Assembly (NCBI GenBank): GCA_934532985.1
Contig: CAKTAV010000004.1
Location: forward strand, 153,826-217,825
Direction of reading: 5' to 3'
DNA: 64,000 bases
From: an uncultured Butyricicoccus sp.
GTDB taxonomy: Bacteria; Bacillota; Clostridia; Oscillospirales; Butyricicoccaceae
A program made the translations under genes and the position numbers. The notes under the pieces were generated by a model, which worked only from the letters and a program-made list of their open reading frames with translations, did not search any database and was not told the origin of the DNA. This document shows positions 7,678 through 17,300 of this stretch, one piece after another (positions within the stretch are counted from its first letter, which is position 1; every line of letters starts with the position of its first letter).

Positions 7678-8970
7678 TCACGACTGCGGCAGCTCTGCCG
7701 GTTTTTCTTCTGGTTCAACCAATTCCAGTACCGGTTCCCCAGTCTTATCTACAACATCTTTCGTAATGCGAACCGACTTAATCGAGCGGTTGGACGGCAC
7801 ATCAAACATAATCTGTGTCATGACACTCTCCAGCACACCGCGCAGGCCGCGCGCGCCGGTCTTGCGCTCCAGCGCAATATCTGCCACGCGCTCCAACGCC
7901 TCATCATCAAACGTCAATCCCACATGATCCATGCCCAGCAGACGCTGATACTGTTTCACCAGTGCATTCTTCGGCTCCTTCAAAATGCGAATCAGCGCAT
8001 CACGATCCAACGAATCCAGCGTTACCAGCATCGGCAGACGACCAATCAGTTCCGGAATAATACCGAACTTGAGCAGGTCATGCGGCTCCAGATCCAGCAG
8101 CAGCGAGCCTGTGTCCTTTTCCTTCTTAGACTGAATGGCTGCGCCAAAGCCCATCGAGCTGGTGCTCGTGCGGGATTCAATGATCTTTTCCAGACCGTTG
8201 AATGCACCGCCGCAAATAAACAGAATGTTGGATGTATCAATCTGAATAAACTCCTGATGCGGGTGCTTACGGCCTCCCTGTGGCGGAACATTTGCAATCG
8301 TTCCTTCCAGCATTTTCAGCAGTGCTTGCTGTACGCCCTCACCGCTGACATCACGCGTAATCGATGGATTTTCGCTCTTGCGTGCAATCTTGTCAATCTC
8401 ATCGACATAGATAATGCCGTGCTGCGCCAAATCAACATCAAAATCTGCCGCCTGAATCAGACGGAGCAGAATATTCTCTACGTCCTCGCCGACATAGCCC
8501 GCTTCGGTCAGTGTCGTCGCATCCGCGATGGCAAACGGAACCTGTAAGGTCTTTGCCAGCGTCTGCGCCAGCAGCGTCTTACCCGAACCGGATGGACCCA
8601 CCATCAGAATATTACTCTTCTGCAACTCCACATCGCCTTCTTCCGTCGGCGAAAAAATGCGCTTGTAATGATTATATACCGCGACACTCAGCGCAACCTT
8701 GGCGCGGTCCTGTCCGATGACATATTCGTCCAGTGTTTCCTTGAGCTGGCGCGGGGTCGGAAGCTCTTCCAATGGCTTATTGGCCGTTTCCGTCGGTGCC
8801 GACGACATCATGTCTGCCGAGCCAAATTCCTCCTCCAGCATAGACTGGCACACCTGAATGCACTCGTCACAGATATAAACATTCGGACCGGCAATCAGTT
8901 TATGAACCGCCGACGCAGGCTTGCCACAGAACGAACAGCAAAGTTCTTTTCTATTATCGTTTCGAGACAT
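7678..8970 (-). CDS. clpX: ATP-dependent protease ATP-binding subunit ClpX
   Basis: AAA+ unfoldase (430 aa) that recognises tagged substrates and threads them into ClpP. The N-terminal zinc-binding domain shows Cys 12, 15, 34 and 37. The Walker A is GPSGSGKT at residues 125-132, the Walker B is IIYVDEIDKIA, and the IGF-type ClpP-contact loop region is followed by the sensor-2 helix with TGARGLR. It is downstream of tig and clpP, the classic order. Confidence 0.98.
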   Translation of the reverse strand: MSRNDNRKELCCSFCGKPASAVHKLIAGPNVYICDECIQVCQSMLEEEFGSADMMSSAPTETANKPLEELPTPRQLKETLDEYVIGQDRAKVALSVAVYNHYKRIFSPTEEGDVELQKSNILMVGPSGSGKTLLAQTLAKTLQVPFAIADATTLTEAGYVGEDVENILLRLIQAADFDVDLAQHGIIYVDEIDKIARKSENPSITRDVSGEGVQQALLKMLEGTIANVPPQGGRKHPHQEFIQIDTSNILFICGGAFNGLEKIIESRTSTSSMGFGAAIQSKKEKDTGSLLLDLEPHDLLKFGIIPELIGRLPMLVTLDSLDRDALIRILKEPKNALVKQYQRLLGMDHVGLTFDDEALERVADIALERKTGARGLRGVLESVMTQIMFDVPSNRSIKSVRITKDVVDKTGEPVLELVEPEEKPAELPQS

Positions 8971-8998
8971 GTTTCACCTCAATTAGAATGGTTAGGAC

Positions 8999-9028
8999 AA
9001 ACACCGGAGCAATAATGCTCCGGTGTTT
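8999..9028 (-). terminator. Hairpin between clpP and clpX
   Basis: A 12-bp perfect stem AAACACCGGAGC/GCTCCGGTGTTT has a six-base loop. The T-run on the minus strand is only three bases, so it is more likely a partial terminator or RNA-processing element that sets the clpP:clpX ratio. Confidence 0.55.
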
Positions 9029-9041
9029 CTGTCCAAAGAAT

Positions 9042-9632
9042 TTATCTGTGAGCAATAACCTGATCGATCAGGCCATATTCCAGCGCTTGGTCCGCATACA
9101 TGAAGTTGTCACGCTCCGTATCCTGCCGAATCGTTTCAATCGGCTTACCCGTGTTCGCCGCCAGAATCTGATTGAGCTTCTCGCGCGTGCGAACCAGATG
9201 ATCCGTATGAATCTTGATATCGGTTGTCTGACCGGAGAGTCCGCCTCCGCCGATCAAAGGCTGGTGAATCATGATCTCACTGTTCGGCAGCGCCAGACGT
9301 TTTCCCTTCGTGCCCGAGCTGAGCAGGAATGCGCCCATAGAAGCCGCCATACCAATACAAATGGTCGAAACATCACACTTGATATACTGCATGGTGTCAT
9401 AAATCGCCATGCCATCTGTAATAGAACCACCCGGCGAGTTGATGTAGAACTGAATATCCTTATCCGGATCCTGTGCCTCCAGGAACAGCATCTGTGCCAC
9501 AATCAGCGATGCCGTGGTCTGGTTCACGTCCTCCGAAAGAATGATAATTCGGTCATTCAGCAGTCGGGAAAAAATATCATACGAGCGCTCACCGCGTGCG
9601 GTTTGCTCTACTACATAAGGGACTAAACTCAT
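9042..9632 (-). CDS. clpP: ATP-dependent Clp protease proteolytic subunit
   Basis: Serine peptidase (196 aa) forming the 14-mer chamber of ClpXP. The catalytic triad is visible: Ser98 in GMAASMGAF, His123 in MIHQP and Asp171 in IRQDTERD. Normal length. It is 63 bases downstream of tig and 71 bases upstream of clpX on the minus strand, with GGAGAG before the ATG. Confidence 0.98.
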   Translation of the reverse strand: MSLVPYVVEQTARGERSYDIFSRLLNDRIIILSEDVNQTTASLIVAQMLFLEAQDPDKDIQFYINSPGGSITDGMAIYDTMQYIKCDVSTICIGMAASMGAFLLSSGTKGKRLALPNSEIMIHQPLIGGGGLSGQTTDIKIHTDHLVRTREKLNQILAANTGKPIETIRQDTERDNFMYADQALEYGLIDQVIAHR

Positions 9633-9695
9633 AATAAACTCTCCTCTGTTCCCATAAGGTTATGTATTCAGGGAGGAAATCATTCCCTCTCTGAA

Positions 9696-10985
9696 TTACT
9701 CAGCCTTCGGGACAATAACGGCGCTGCTCTTTACCAGTTCCAGAGCCTTGTCAACAGCCAGATCGCTCTTGATCGTGTCCTCCGGAATGAACTTGCGCGC
9801 CTGCTCTACGTCAACGCTGTAGCTCTCGCTCAGCTTGTTGTACTCTGCATCAATCTCCTCTGCGGTCGGCTCGATGCTCTCCATCTCAGCGATCTTCTGC
9901 AGAGCCAGACGAACCTTCACCTGACGCTCTGCCTGCGGGCGGAACATGTTGCGGAAGCCGTCCATGTCGGTGCCCATCGCCTGAGCATACTGCTCCAAGG
10001 AAACGCTCTGCGCCTGCAGACGGTAAGCGAAGTCCTGCATGACATTGTTCAGCTGGGTGTCATACATTGCGTCCGGAATCTCGCCTTCCATCGATTCCAG
10101 AACCTTATCCAGCAGCTTGGTCTCCATATCCTGATCGGCAGCAGCCTTCTTGCTCTCCTCCAGGTTTTTCTTGATGTCGGCCTTCAGCTCATCCAGAGTC
10201 TCAAACTCGGAAACATCCTTGGCAAACTCATCGTCCATGTCCGGCATAACCGTGGTGGAAACCTTCTTTACGGTGCACTTAAACTCCGCAGCCTTGCCCT
10301 TCAGCTCGTCAGCCGGGTAGTTGTCCGGGAAGGTTACGCTTACGGTGCACTCCTCGCCAGCAGACTTGCCGACCAGCTGATCCTCAAAGCCCGGAATGAA
10401 GGTACCGGAGCCCAGCTTCAGATCATAGTCTTCACCCTTGCCGCCGTCGAATGCTTCGCCGTCAACAAAGCCCTCGAAGTCGATCGTAACGGTATCGCCG
10501 TTCTCAGCAGCACGCTCTACGGTCTTGGTGCCGGCGATGCGCTGTGCCTTGCGCTCCAGCTCTGCGTTGATCTCTTCCTCGGTAACCGCATCGTCTGCGC
10601 GCTCTACCTCAAGACCCTTGTATGCAGAAACAGTAACTTCCGGCTCAACAGCAACGGTAACCTCGATGGTCATGGAGCCGTCGTCCTGCGGGTCGATGCC
10701 AGCGATCTCTGCCTGGCTAACCGGAACAATCTTGGACTCCTCAACAGCAGCCTCGAATGCTTCCGGATATACGATATTCAGGGCGTCTTCCATAAAGAAG
10801 CCTTCGCCATACAGCTTTTCGATGATCTTGCGCGGAGCCTTGCCCTTACGGAAGCCCGGGATCGTCAGCTTATTGCGATTTCTCTTATAAGCGGTTTCCT
10901 TGCCCTTCTCTAATTCGTCAACAGAAATGGAGATAGTCAGCTTAACCTGGCTATGCTCAAGCTTTTCAACATTTTTGAGTTCCAT
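9696..10985 (-). CDS. tig: Trigger factor
   Basis: Ribosome-bound chaperone and peptidyl-prolyl isomerase (429 aa). The N-terminal ribosome-binding domain has the signature GFRKGKAPRKIIEKLYG. A FKBP-type PPIase domain follows (about residues 150-240, with VTIDFEGFVDGEAFDGG). The C-terminal part is a helical substrate-holding domain. The ATG at 10985 has TTAGGAGG nine bases upstream; an in-frame start 10 codons earlier lacks one. It heads the tig-clpP-clpX unit. Confidence 0.97.
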   Translation of the reverse strand: MELKNVEKLEHSQVKLTISISVDELEKGKETAYKRNRNKLTIPGFRKGKAPRKIIEKLYGEGFFMEDALNIVYPEAFEAAVEESKIVPVSQAEIAGIDPQDDGSMTIEVTVAVEPEVTVSAYKGLEVERADDAVTEEEINAELERKAQRIAGTKTVERAAENGDTVTIDFEGFVDGEAFDGGKGEDYDLKLGSGTFIPGFEDQLVGKSAGEECTVSVTFPDNYPADELKGKAAEFKCTVKKVSTTVMPDMDDEFAKDVSEFETLDELKADIKKNLEESKKAAADQDMETKLLDKVLESMEGEIPDAMYDTQLNNVMQDFAYRLQAQSVSLEQYAQAMGTDMDGFRNMFRPQAERQVKVRLALQKIAEMESIEPTAEEIDAEYNKLSESYSVDVEQARKFIPEDTIKSDLAVDKALELVKSSAVIVPKAE

Positions 10986-11056
10986 GGTGGTGAATCCTCC
11001 TAAAATTATATCCAATCTATTCTATCAGATTGTTTTGTTTTTGGCTAGATGTTTTT

Positions 11057-11758
11057 TTATTTTTTTAACAAAACTGGCGTGAAATCAACAAAATCTCCCG
11101 ATGTCAGGATAAATTGAATGCCTTCGTGCTCCCCTGTCACTGCATATCGGAGGCTGTCTGAATGCAAATGACCATATACGCACCGACGCACCTCATACCT
11201 CTTCAGCAGGTCAATAATCTCACCACAGCGGAAGTTGGAAAAAATCGGTGGGTAATGCAGGAAGCAGATAATCTCCTCCACATTTTGGCTTTTCGCCGCC
11301 TTCAGCGACGTTTCCAGCCGGATCAGCTCCCGCCGAAAAATCTTCTCGTCGTGGCACTCCTTGAAGTTTTCCTCAAAGAACCAGCCTCGCGTGCCGCACA
11401 GACCGACCCCCTCGTAGATATAGCAGTTATTGAACAGGAACGAGACATTTTCAATCTCATGCTGCTCCAAAAACTGCGTCATCTTCTTCACGGTAGACCA
11501 CCAGAGATCATGATTTCCCTTGAGGATGATCTTTTTTCCCGGCAATCGGTTAATCATTTGAAAATCCGCCAGCGCCTGCTCCAAATTGATGCCCCACGAC
11601 ACGTCGCCGCCAATGACAACCGTATCGTCCGGCTCAACCAGATTCCGCCAGTTTTTTTCGATTTTCTCCATATAGCCCTGCCACTTTCCGCCGAACACAT
11701 CCATCGGTTTGGACACGCTGTTGGAAAGGTGCAGGTCGGAGATTGCGTACAGCGCCAT
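11057..11758 (-). CDS. Metallophosphoesterase
   Basis: Calcineurin-like phosphoesterase (233 aa) with the metal-binding set DLHLS near residue 9, GGDVSWG near 50, GNHD near 82 and YGHLHSD near 205. The substrate is not known. Its ATG overlaps the thrC stop by one base (TGATG), so translation is probably coupled. No signal peptide is seen. Confidence 0.9.
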   Translation of the reverse strand: MALYAISDLHLSNSVSKPMDVFGGKWQGYMEKIEKNWRNLVEPDDTVVIGGDVSWGINLEQALADFQMINRLPGKKIILKGNHDLWWSTVKKMTQFLEQHEIENVSFLFNNCYIYEGVGLCGTRGWFFEENFKECHDEKIFRRELIRLETSLKAAKSQNVEEIICFLHYPPIFSNFRCGEIIDLLKRYEVRRCVYGHLHSDSLRYAVTGEHEGIQFILTSGDFVDFTPVLLKK

Positions 11759-13251
11759 CAGATCTTCGACAGCAGATCCGTAGAGTTCAGGATCTCTTCC
11801 TTGTCGATGACCAGGTCAAAGCGCGGCTTCTTGCCCTTGAGGGCAGCCAGCGGCTTCGGGATGTCCACGCCGGTCATCTCATGCAGCTGATCCAGCAGCT
11901 CCACGCCGTCTGACGTCACCGTGCCGCCCAGCGCCGTGATAACGCTCTGGCAGAACTTATACGGGCTTGCGGTAGAAGCAATAACCGTCGGCGTTGTGTC
12001 GCCCGTGCGCGCGCGGTAATCCTCATATACGGCAACCGCTACCGCCGTGTGCGTGTCGCACAGATAGTTCTCCTGCTCGAACAGCTTGCGGATTGTCTGC
12101 TTCGTGCGGACGTCGTCGCAGCAGCCCGCCTCAAAGATCTCCTGAATCGGCTGATACATATCCGCCGGAACAGTATAACTTCCGTCCTTTGCCAGCTGCT
12201 TCATCAGACTCTTGACCGCCTCATCATTATATCCAGAAGCCAAGAAGAGTAAACGCTCCAAATTGCTGGAAATCAGAATATCCATCGACGGAGAAATCGT
12301 CGTGTGGAACGGACGGTTGCGGTTATAGGTGCCCTTGCTGGCGAAGAAGTCCGTCAGAACGTTGTTCTCATTGGATGCACAAATCAGCTTTGCGATCGGG
12401 ATGCCCATCTCACGTGCAAAATAGGCCGCCAGAATGTTGCCGAAGTTGCCGGTCGGAACGCAGACGTTCATCGCCTCACCCATGGCTGCCTCGCCGCGTT
12501 CCAGCAGGTCGCAGTATGCCGAAACATAGTAGGCAATCTGCGGAACCAGACGACCCCAGTTGATCGAGTTGGCCGAGGACAGCATCATGCCCTGCTTGTC
12601 CAGCTTGGCAAGCGTGTCCGGATCAGTGAAGATCTTCTTTACCGCGCTCTGTGCATCGTCAAAGTTGCCGCGAATCGCGCAAACCTGCACATTCTTGCCT
12701 TCCTGCGTCACCATCTGCAGCTTCTGCATCGTGCTGACACCGTCCACCGGATAGTACACCATGATCTTCGTGCCCTCTACGTCGGCAAAGCCGTCCAGCG
12801 CCGCCTTGCCGGTATCGCCCGACGTCGCAACCAGAATGCACGCCGTGCGCGTCTCTCCGGTCTTTTTCAGCGAAGCCGTCAGTAGATACGGCAGCATCTG
12901 AAGCGCCATGTCCTTGAACGCACAGGTCGGTCCGTGCCACAGCTCCAGAATATGTGCGCCGCTCTCCAGCTTTACCAGCGGCGCTGTGTCCGCCGAGCCA
13001 AACTTCTCATCCGCATACGCCTTGGCAGCAAAGCCTTCCAGCTCCTCCGCCGAGAACTCCTCCAGATATTTTCCGATAATCGCCGCACTGCGTCCGCGGT
13101 AATCCATCTTGCAGAGCGCGCGAATCTCGTCCTCGCTCAGCTTCGGAATTTCCGTCGGGCAAAACAGGCCGCCATCCGGTGCAATGCCCATCGCAATGGC
13201 CTGCGCCGCAGAAACGGTTTCTTTTTGATTGCGTGTGCTAATATACTGCAT
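11758..13251 (-). CDS. thrC: Threonine synthase
   Basis: PLP enzyme (497 aa) that converts O-phosphohomoserine to threonine. The N-terminal stretch MQYISTRNQ is typical. The PLP lysine lies in PTCAFKDMALQ, and SANSINWGRLVPQ marks the class with the longer C-terminal domain. GGAGG lies 7 bases before the ATG at 13251, so longer in-frame starts up to 13443 are not needed. Its neighbours are the dipeptidase gene upstream, 22 bases away, and the phosphoesterase downstream, overlapping. Confidence 0.96.
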   Translation of the reverse strand: MQYISTRNQKETVSAAQAIAMGIAPDGGLFCPTEIPKLSEDEIRALCKMDYRGRSAAIIGKYLEEFSAEELEGFAAKAYADEKFGSADTAPLVKLESGAHILELWHGPTCAFKDMALQMLPYLLTASLKKTGETRTACILVATSGDTGKAALDGFADVEGTKIMVYYPVDGVSTMQKLQMVTQEGKNVQVCAIRGNFDDAQSAVKKIFTDPDTLAKLDKQGMMLSSANSINWGRLVPQIAYYVSAYCDLLERGEAAMGEAMNVCVPTGNFGNILAAYFAREMGIPIAKLICASNENNVLTDFFASKGTYNRNRPFHTTISPSMDILISSNLERLLFLASGYNDEAVKSLMKQLAKDGSYTVPADMYQPIQEIFEAGCCDDVRTKQTIRKLFEQENYLCDTHTAVAVAVYEDYRARTGDTTPTVIASTASPYKFCQSVITALGGTVTSDGVELLDQLHEMTGVDIPKPLAALKGKKPRFDLVIDKEEILNSTDLLSKI

Positions 13252-13273
13252 AATAAACCTCCATGGGTCTGAA

Positions 13274-14215
13274 TTAACAAGTAAATTGTTCGCGGACAAA
13301 GCGCGCCGCGTTGTCATAAAATAGTTTTTGCCGTAGCGTTTCAGAATAGCCATGCCGCCGCATCTCGTTCTCCAGCGCTGCCATACTGCGAATATCCGAT
13401 ATTCCCTTCGGCAGACTGTCGCAGCCGTCGAAGTCCGCGCCAATCGCTAAGCTGTCCTCACCGCCCAGCTCCATCCAGTGATCGATATGCGGAAACAGAT
13501 CAGCGATCCGTACCCGCCGCTTGGGTGCGACAAACGCCGCGTAGCCGTTGAGTCCAATGAGCCCACCGCGGCGTACCAGCTCGCAAAACTGTTCGTCCCC
13601 CAGGTTACGCGAATGCGGACAAACCGCCGCACTGTTGGAGTGCGTCGCGCACACCGGCGCGTCCGTGATCTCCATCAGATCCCAAAAGCCGCGCTCTGAC
13701 AGGTGAGACACATCCGGAACAATGCCATTGCGTTCCAACGCGTGTACCAGCCGCTTTCCATCGGCGGTCAAACCCTTCCTCTGATCGCTCAGCGCACCGC
13801 AGGCATACAGCGAATCGTGATTCCACGCGAGTGTCACAATGCAGACACCGGCGTCCACCGCCGCGTAGAAATCCTCTTCGGATTGCAGCAGCTCCGCTCC
13901 CTCAATCGAGAGAAACGCTGCCGCTTTTCCCTGCCGTTCCGCTTCCGCCAAATCCGCCGCCGTGCAGCAGTGCATCAGCTGCCCCGCCGCACTTCGGAAT
14001 TGCTCCTGCGCCGTATCCAGCAGCTTGCGAAACATTCGGTGTGCGCTCTCCGCGTCGTTCAGCGGCTGGTCACCGCAATACAGCGCGAATACCTGCGCGT
14101 ATTGATCAAAGCACTGCGCACGCTGCAAGTCAATGTGTCCCTCGCGCCGCAAGAGCGTGCCGCCATCGCGCGCAATCGAAAACAGAGTATCGCAATGCAA
14201 ATCAAAATATTTCAT
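13274..14215 (-). CDS. Membrane-dipeptidase-family (M19) dipeptidase
   Basis: Zinc dipeptidase of peptidase family M19 (313 aa), related to renal dipeptidase. Visible motifs are FDLHCDTLF at the N-terminus, SIEGAELL around residue 124, ATHSNS near 190 and IGADFDGCD near 260. No secretion signal is seen, so it should be cytoplasmic and act on imported or recycled dipeptides. It overlaps yraN by four bases. Confidence 0.92.
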   Translation of the reverse strand: MKYFDLHCDTLFSIARDGGTLLRREGHIDLQRAQCFDQYAQVFALYCGDQPLNDAESAHRMFRKLLDTAQEQFRSAAGQLMHCCTAADLAEAERQGKAAAFLSIEGAELLQSEEDFYAAVDAGVCIVTLAWNHDSLYACGALSDQRKGLTADGKRLVHALERNGIVPDVSHLSERGFWDLMEITDAPVCATHSNSAAVCPHSRNLGDEQFCELVRRGGLIGLNGYAAFVAPKRRVRIADLFPHIDHWMELGGEDSLAIGADFDGCDSLPKGISDIRSMAALENEMRRHGYSETLRQKLFYDNAARFVREQFTC

Positions 14216-14568
14216 TCCATCGCCTCAAATGCATTCGGTATATGAACCACCCGTTGCAGCTGTGCGCTGCGGGAAACATACACTTCGATCACGTCAAACC
14301 GCGGCTGCCGCCGTGTCTCATGCGTCATCAGCCATCGCTGCGCCGTAATCGTCAGCTTGCGCTGTTTCTGCGCCGTCACCGCCTGCGCCGGTGTGCCAAA
14401 TCGGGTTCCGCTGCGCGTTTTTACCTCGACAAACACAAGATATGCTGCATCCTCTGCCACAAGATCTATCTCGCCATAGCGGCAATGATAATTGCGATCC
14501 AGAATGCGAAAGCCATGTTGTTCAAGATATTCCGCCGCGTATTGCTCTCCCCGCTGTCCAACGGTCAT
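14212..14568 (-). CDS. yraN: YraN family protein (UPF0102)
   Basis: Small protein (118 aa) with a restriction-endonuclease-like fold. GEIDLVAED and VFVEVKTR supply the acidic and lysine residues of the nuclease-type core. The cellular role is not firmly known. It sits between rnhB and the dipeptidase gene with four-base overlaps on both sides, an arrangement common for yraN-rnhB. Confidence 0.9.
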   Translation of the reverse strand: MTVGQRGEQYAAEYLEQHGFRILDRNYHCRYGEIDLVAEDAAYLVFVEVKTRSGTRFGTPAQAVTAQKQRKLTITAQRWLMTHETRRQPRFDVIEVYVSRSAQLQRVVHIPNAFEAME

Positions 14569-15188
14569 CGGGACAATACCTTTTTCAAAAAGCTTCGCCG
14601 ATGAATCGGGCAGACACCGTATTGCTCAATCGCCGCATAGTGGGCTTTCGTGCCGTAGCCCTTGTGCTTTTCAAAGCCATACTGCGGATATTCCTCCGCC
14701 AGCTGGCGCATTTTGCGGTCTCGCGTGACCTTTGCCAAAATCGACGCCGCCGCAATCGAAAGCACCTTGGCGTCACCGCCAATCACACATTCCGCCGGAA
14801 TATCCAGCCCTTGAACGCGGTTGCCGTCAATCAGCGCGAAGTCCGCTGCAGCGTCCATATTTTCAATCGCACGGCGCATCGCCAAAAACGTCGCATTCAG
14901 AATATTGATCTCGTCAATCTCCGCCTCGCTCGCCTCACCGATGCCGTATGCCAGCGCATTTTCACGGACATAGTCAAAGAGCTGCTCGCGCTTTTTTTCT
15001 GACAGCTTCTTGGAATCGTTCACACCGGGAAGCTGTGTGCCCGGTGCCAGAATCACCGCCGCCGCGACCACCGGTCCCGCCAGCGGACCGCGTCCGGCCT
15101 CATCCACGCCGCACACAGCGGAGTAGCCCTGCGCACGAATGCGCTCCTCCTGCTCCATCGTCAGCAGCACCGGTTCGCGCGCGCTCAT
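14565..15188 (-). CDS. rnhB: Ribonuclease HII
   Basis: Endonuclease (207 aa) that removes ribonucleotides from DNA and RNA-DNA hybrids. The metal site starts with GVDEAGRGPLAGPVVAAAV, followed by a conserved Asp in LIDGN. Normal length. It overlaps rbgA upstream and yraN downstream by four bases each. Confidence 0.96.
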   Translation of the reverse strand: MSAREPVLLTMEQEERIRAQGYSAVCGVDEAGRGPLAGPVVAAAVILAPGTQLPGVNDSKKLSEKKREQLFDYVRENALAYGIGEASEAEIDEINILNATFLAMRRAIENMDAAADFALIDGNRVQGLDIPAECVIGGDAKVLSIAAASILAKVTRDRKMRQLAEEYPQYGFEKHKGYGTKAHYAAIEQYGVCPIHRRSFLKKVLSR

Positions 15189-16069
15189 TCGGCAGCCTCC
15201 GCGTATTCCTCCGGCGTCTCCAGCGTGATGCGTCCGAGCTTGCCGCCGCGGTACTCGTCGAGCAAAATACGCGCCATGCGCTCCGTGTCCAACTCACCGC
15301 CGGAAATCAGGAAACCGCGCTTGCGTGCCGCCCGCATAAGCAGCTCATAGCCGAGAAAATCCATCTCCTCGTCCGGCGACGGGAGTTCAATCTTATAGCG
15401 CTCCTTCAGCGATGCCAGAGCACGGTGATACAGAATCTCCATCAGCTTGCACGCCAGCGTTTCCACATCCAAAATGTCATCTTTGATGGCGCCGGTTGAC
15501 GCCAGATAAATACCCGTGCGCTCATCGTCCAGCTTGGGCCACAGAATGCCCGGCGTATCCAGCATCTCCAGACCGCCCGGCACACGGAACCACTGCTGTC
15601 CGCGCGTCACACCCGGCTTATCCGCCGCTTTCGCCGCTTTTTTGCCGAGTACCTTATTAATAAAAGTCGATTTTCCCACATTCGGGATGCCGACTACCAT
15701 GACCTTAACCGCGCGTCCAATCTGCCCCTTTTGGTTCCACTGCTCAATTTTGTCAGCGAGCAGCGCGCGAACCGCCGCAGCGAACTGATTGACACCGGTG
15801 CCCTTTTTCGCGTCCGTCGTCAAAACCGCATAGCCCTTGCTTCGATAATATTCCATCCAGACCCGCGTCATATTGGGGTCCGCCAAATCAATTCGGTTTA
15901 AGATAATCATTCGCGGCTTGTCACCCGCAATCGAATCCATATCCGGATTGCGGCTGACCTGCGGAATACGGGCATCTACCACTTCGCATACGGCGTCCAC
16001 CCGTCCGATCTGTTCCTGCATCTGACGGCGCGTGCGCGTCATATGTCCAGGATACCATTGAATATTCAT
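15185..16069 (-). CDS. rbgA: Ribosome biogenesis GTPase YlqF/RbgA
   Basis: Circularly permuted GTPase (294 aa) needed for late 50S assembly. The G motifs appear in permuted order: G4 NRIDLAD near residue 60, then G1 GIPNVGKST near 127, then G3 DTPG near 171. The start MNIQWYPGHM is the family signature. It sits downstream of rplS and lepB, the common Firmicutes order. Confidence 0.97.
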   Translation of the reverse strand: MNIQWYPGHMTRTRRQMQEQIGRVDAVCEVVDARIPQVSRNPDMDSIAGDKPRMIILNRIDLADPNMTRVWMEYYRSKGYAVLTTDAKKGTGVNQFAAAVRALLADKIEQWNQKGQIGRAVKVMVVGIPNVGKSTFINKVLGKKAAKAADKPGVTRGQQWFRVPGGLEMLDTPGILWPKLDDERTGIYLASTGAIKDDILDVETLACKLMEILYHRALASLKERYKIELPSPDEEMDFLGYELLMRAARKRGFLISGGELDTERMARILLDEYRGGKLGRITLETPEEYAEAAE

Positions 16070-16084
16070 AACACCACTTACTCC

Positions 16085-16657
16085 TTATTCCACCTTACCA
16101 ATGCTGCTGAGCGGATAGATTCGGCACAGCACCTTGCCCAGTACATAGCGGGTATCCACCATGCCCAGCGGGCTGTAGCGGCTGTCGGTAGAATTATTGC
16201 GGTTATCTCCCATGACGAAAATACAGCCTTCCGGCACCGTCTGCGGGAACTCCATGTCGTACTGAACCTCTGTCTTTTCGGCGATATACGGCTCATCTAG
16301 AACTTCACCGTTTACACTGACTTCCCCCGTATCAAAATCAATGTCAATCGTGTCGCCCTCGGTAGCAATCACGCGCTTGACAATCGGGACGGGAAGAAAT
16401 TCATCTTTCGTCAGAACAACAATGTCCCCCTTCTCCGGTGTGTACATAATATTCGACACCAAAAGCTGGTCACTGTCCTGCAATGTCGGCACCATGGAAT
16501 GTCCGTCAACGCCAATGATTCGCACGCAGAATACAAATACAAGGATGACAACCATCAGGGAAATCAGCAGGGCTTCTCCCCAGTCAAATAACTCGCTTTG
16601 GAAGCGTCCGCGCTGTTCCGCTGCCTGTTCCGCTGCCTTTTCCTCTTTCTTTGCCAT
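16085..16657 (-). CDS. lepB: Signal peptidase I
   Basis: Membrane serine/lysine peptidase (190 aa) that removes signal peptides. A charged cytoplasmic N-terminus is followed by one membrane segment around residues 30-50. The catalytic Ser is in DGHSMVPTL and the catalytic Lys in VKRVIATEGD; the box GDNRNNSTDSR is also present. The ATG at 16657 is preferred because AAAGGA lies 8 bases upstream; an ATG three codons earlier directly abuts that Shine-Dalgarno sequence. Confidence 0.95.
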   Translation of the reverse strand: MAKKEEKAAEQAAEQRGRFQSELFDWGEALLISLMVVILVFVFCVRIIGVDGHSMVPTLQDSDQLLVSNIMYTPEKGDIVVLTKDEFLPVPIVKRVIATEGDTIDIDFDTGEVSVNGEVLDEPYIAEKTEVQYDMEFPQTVPEGCIFVMGDNRNNSTDSRYSPLGMVDTRYVLGKVLCRIYPLSSIGKVE

Positions 16658-16751
16658 GAACCCCATCCTTTCATCAAGGCATATACATTTATATTAACCG
16701 TTTTGCGCGAAAATGGCAATGGTTTTCTCGCATTCCGTCTGAATTGATTAA

Positions 16752-16787
16752 CAAAAAACAAGAGAGAGAACAATTGTCCTCTCTCTT
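16752..16787 (-). terminator. Terminator after rplS
   Basis: A near-perfect palindrome AAGAGAGAG...CTCTCTCTT (16760-16787) is followed on the minus strand by GTTTTTTG. It separates rplS from lepB, so downstream expression needs readthrough or a promoter that I cannot point to. Confidence 0.85.
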
Positions 16788-16808
16788 TGGGTTCCTGTAT
16801 GGATCCAA

Positions 16809-17150
16809 TCAGATCTTTTCCTGAACCTTGGCCGCCTTGCCGACTCTGTTGCGCAGATAGTACAGCTTTGCGCGGCGAACCTTACCGTGACGGATAACCT
16901 CGAACTTGGCAATGTTCGGGGAATGTACCGGGAAGGTCTTCTCTACGCCGACACCGTACGAGATGCGTCGAACTGTGACGGTCTTGTTGATACCGCTATG
17001 CTTCATAGCGATGATGGTACCCTCGAAGATCTGAATTCTTTCGCGGTTACCTTCCTTGATCTTGGCGTGTACCTTTACAGTGTCGCCAACCTTGAGCTCC
17101 GGCAGGTCGGTCTTGATCTGCTGGTCTGCGAGAACCTTAACTAAGTCCAT
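16809..17150 (-). CDS. rplS: 50S ribosomal protein L19
   Basis: Ribosomal protein (113 aa) at the 30S-50S interface. The recognisable stretches are VGDTVKVHAKIKEGNRERIQ and the C-terminal KVRRAKLYYLRNRVGKAAK. GAGAGGAG precedes the ATG. It heads the lepB-rbgA-rnhB region and has a long, foldable 5' leader. Confidence 0.98.
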   Translation of the reverse strand: MDLVKVLADQQIKTDLPELKVGDTVKVHAKIKEGNRERIQIFEGTIIAMKHSGINKTVTVRRISYGVGVEKTFPVHSPNIAKFEVIRHGKVRRAKLYYLRNRVGKAAKVQEKI

Positions 17151-17300
17151 CGTATAATACTCCTCTCAATCTAGACAATCTTGCTTCTTTTAAAACCAAT
17201 TTCGCACCGCCGTTGTGAACACCTGCGGTGTTCCGACGCCGCGACGGAAACGCCCTGCGTAACGCGGTGAGCAGAGGATTGCCCGTTTTCGAATAAAAAT
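17151..17300 (-). promoter_or_regulatory. Candidate rplS leader
   Basis: About 145 bases of transcribed leader are predicted on the minus strand. It contains a perfect hairpin GAACACC-GCA-GGTGTTC and flanking GC-rich complementary blocks. Autoregulatory L19 leaders are known in Firmicutes; I cannot confirm that this matches their consensus. Confidence 0.4.
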
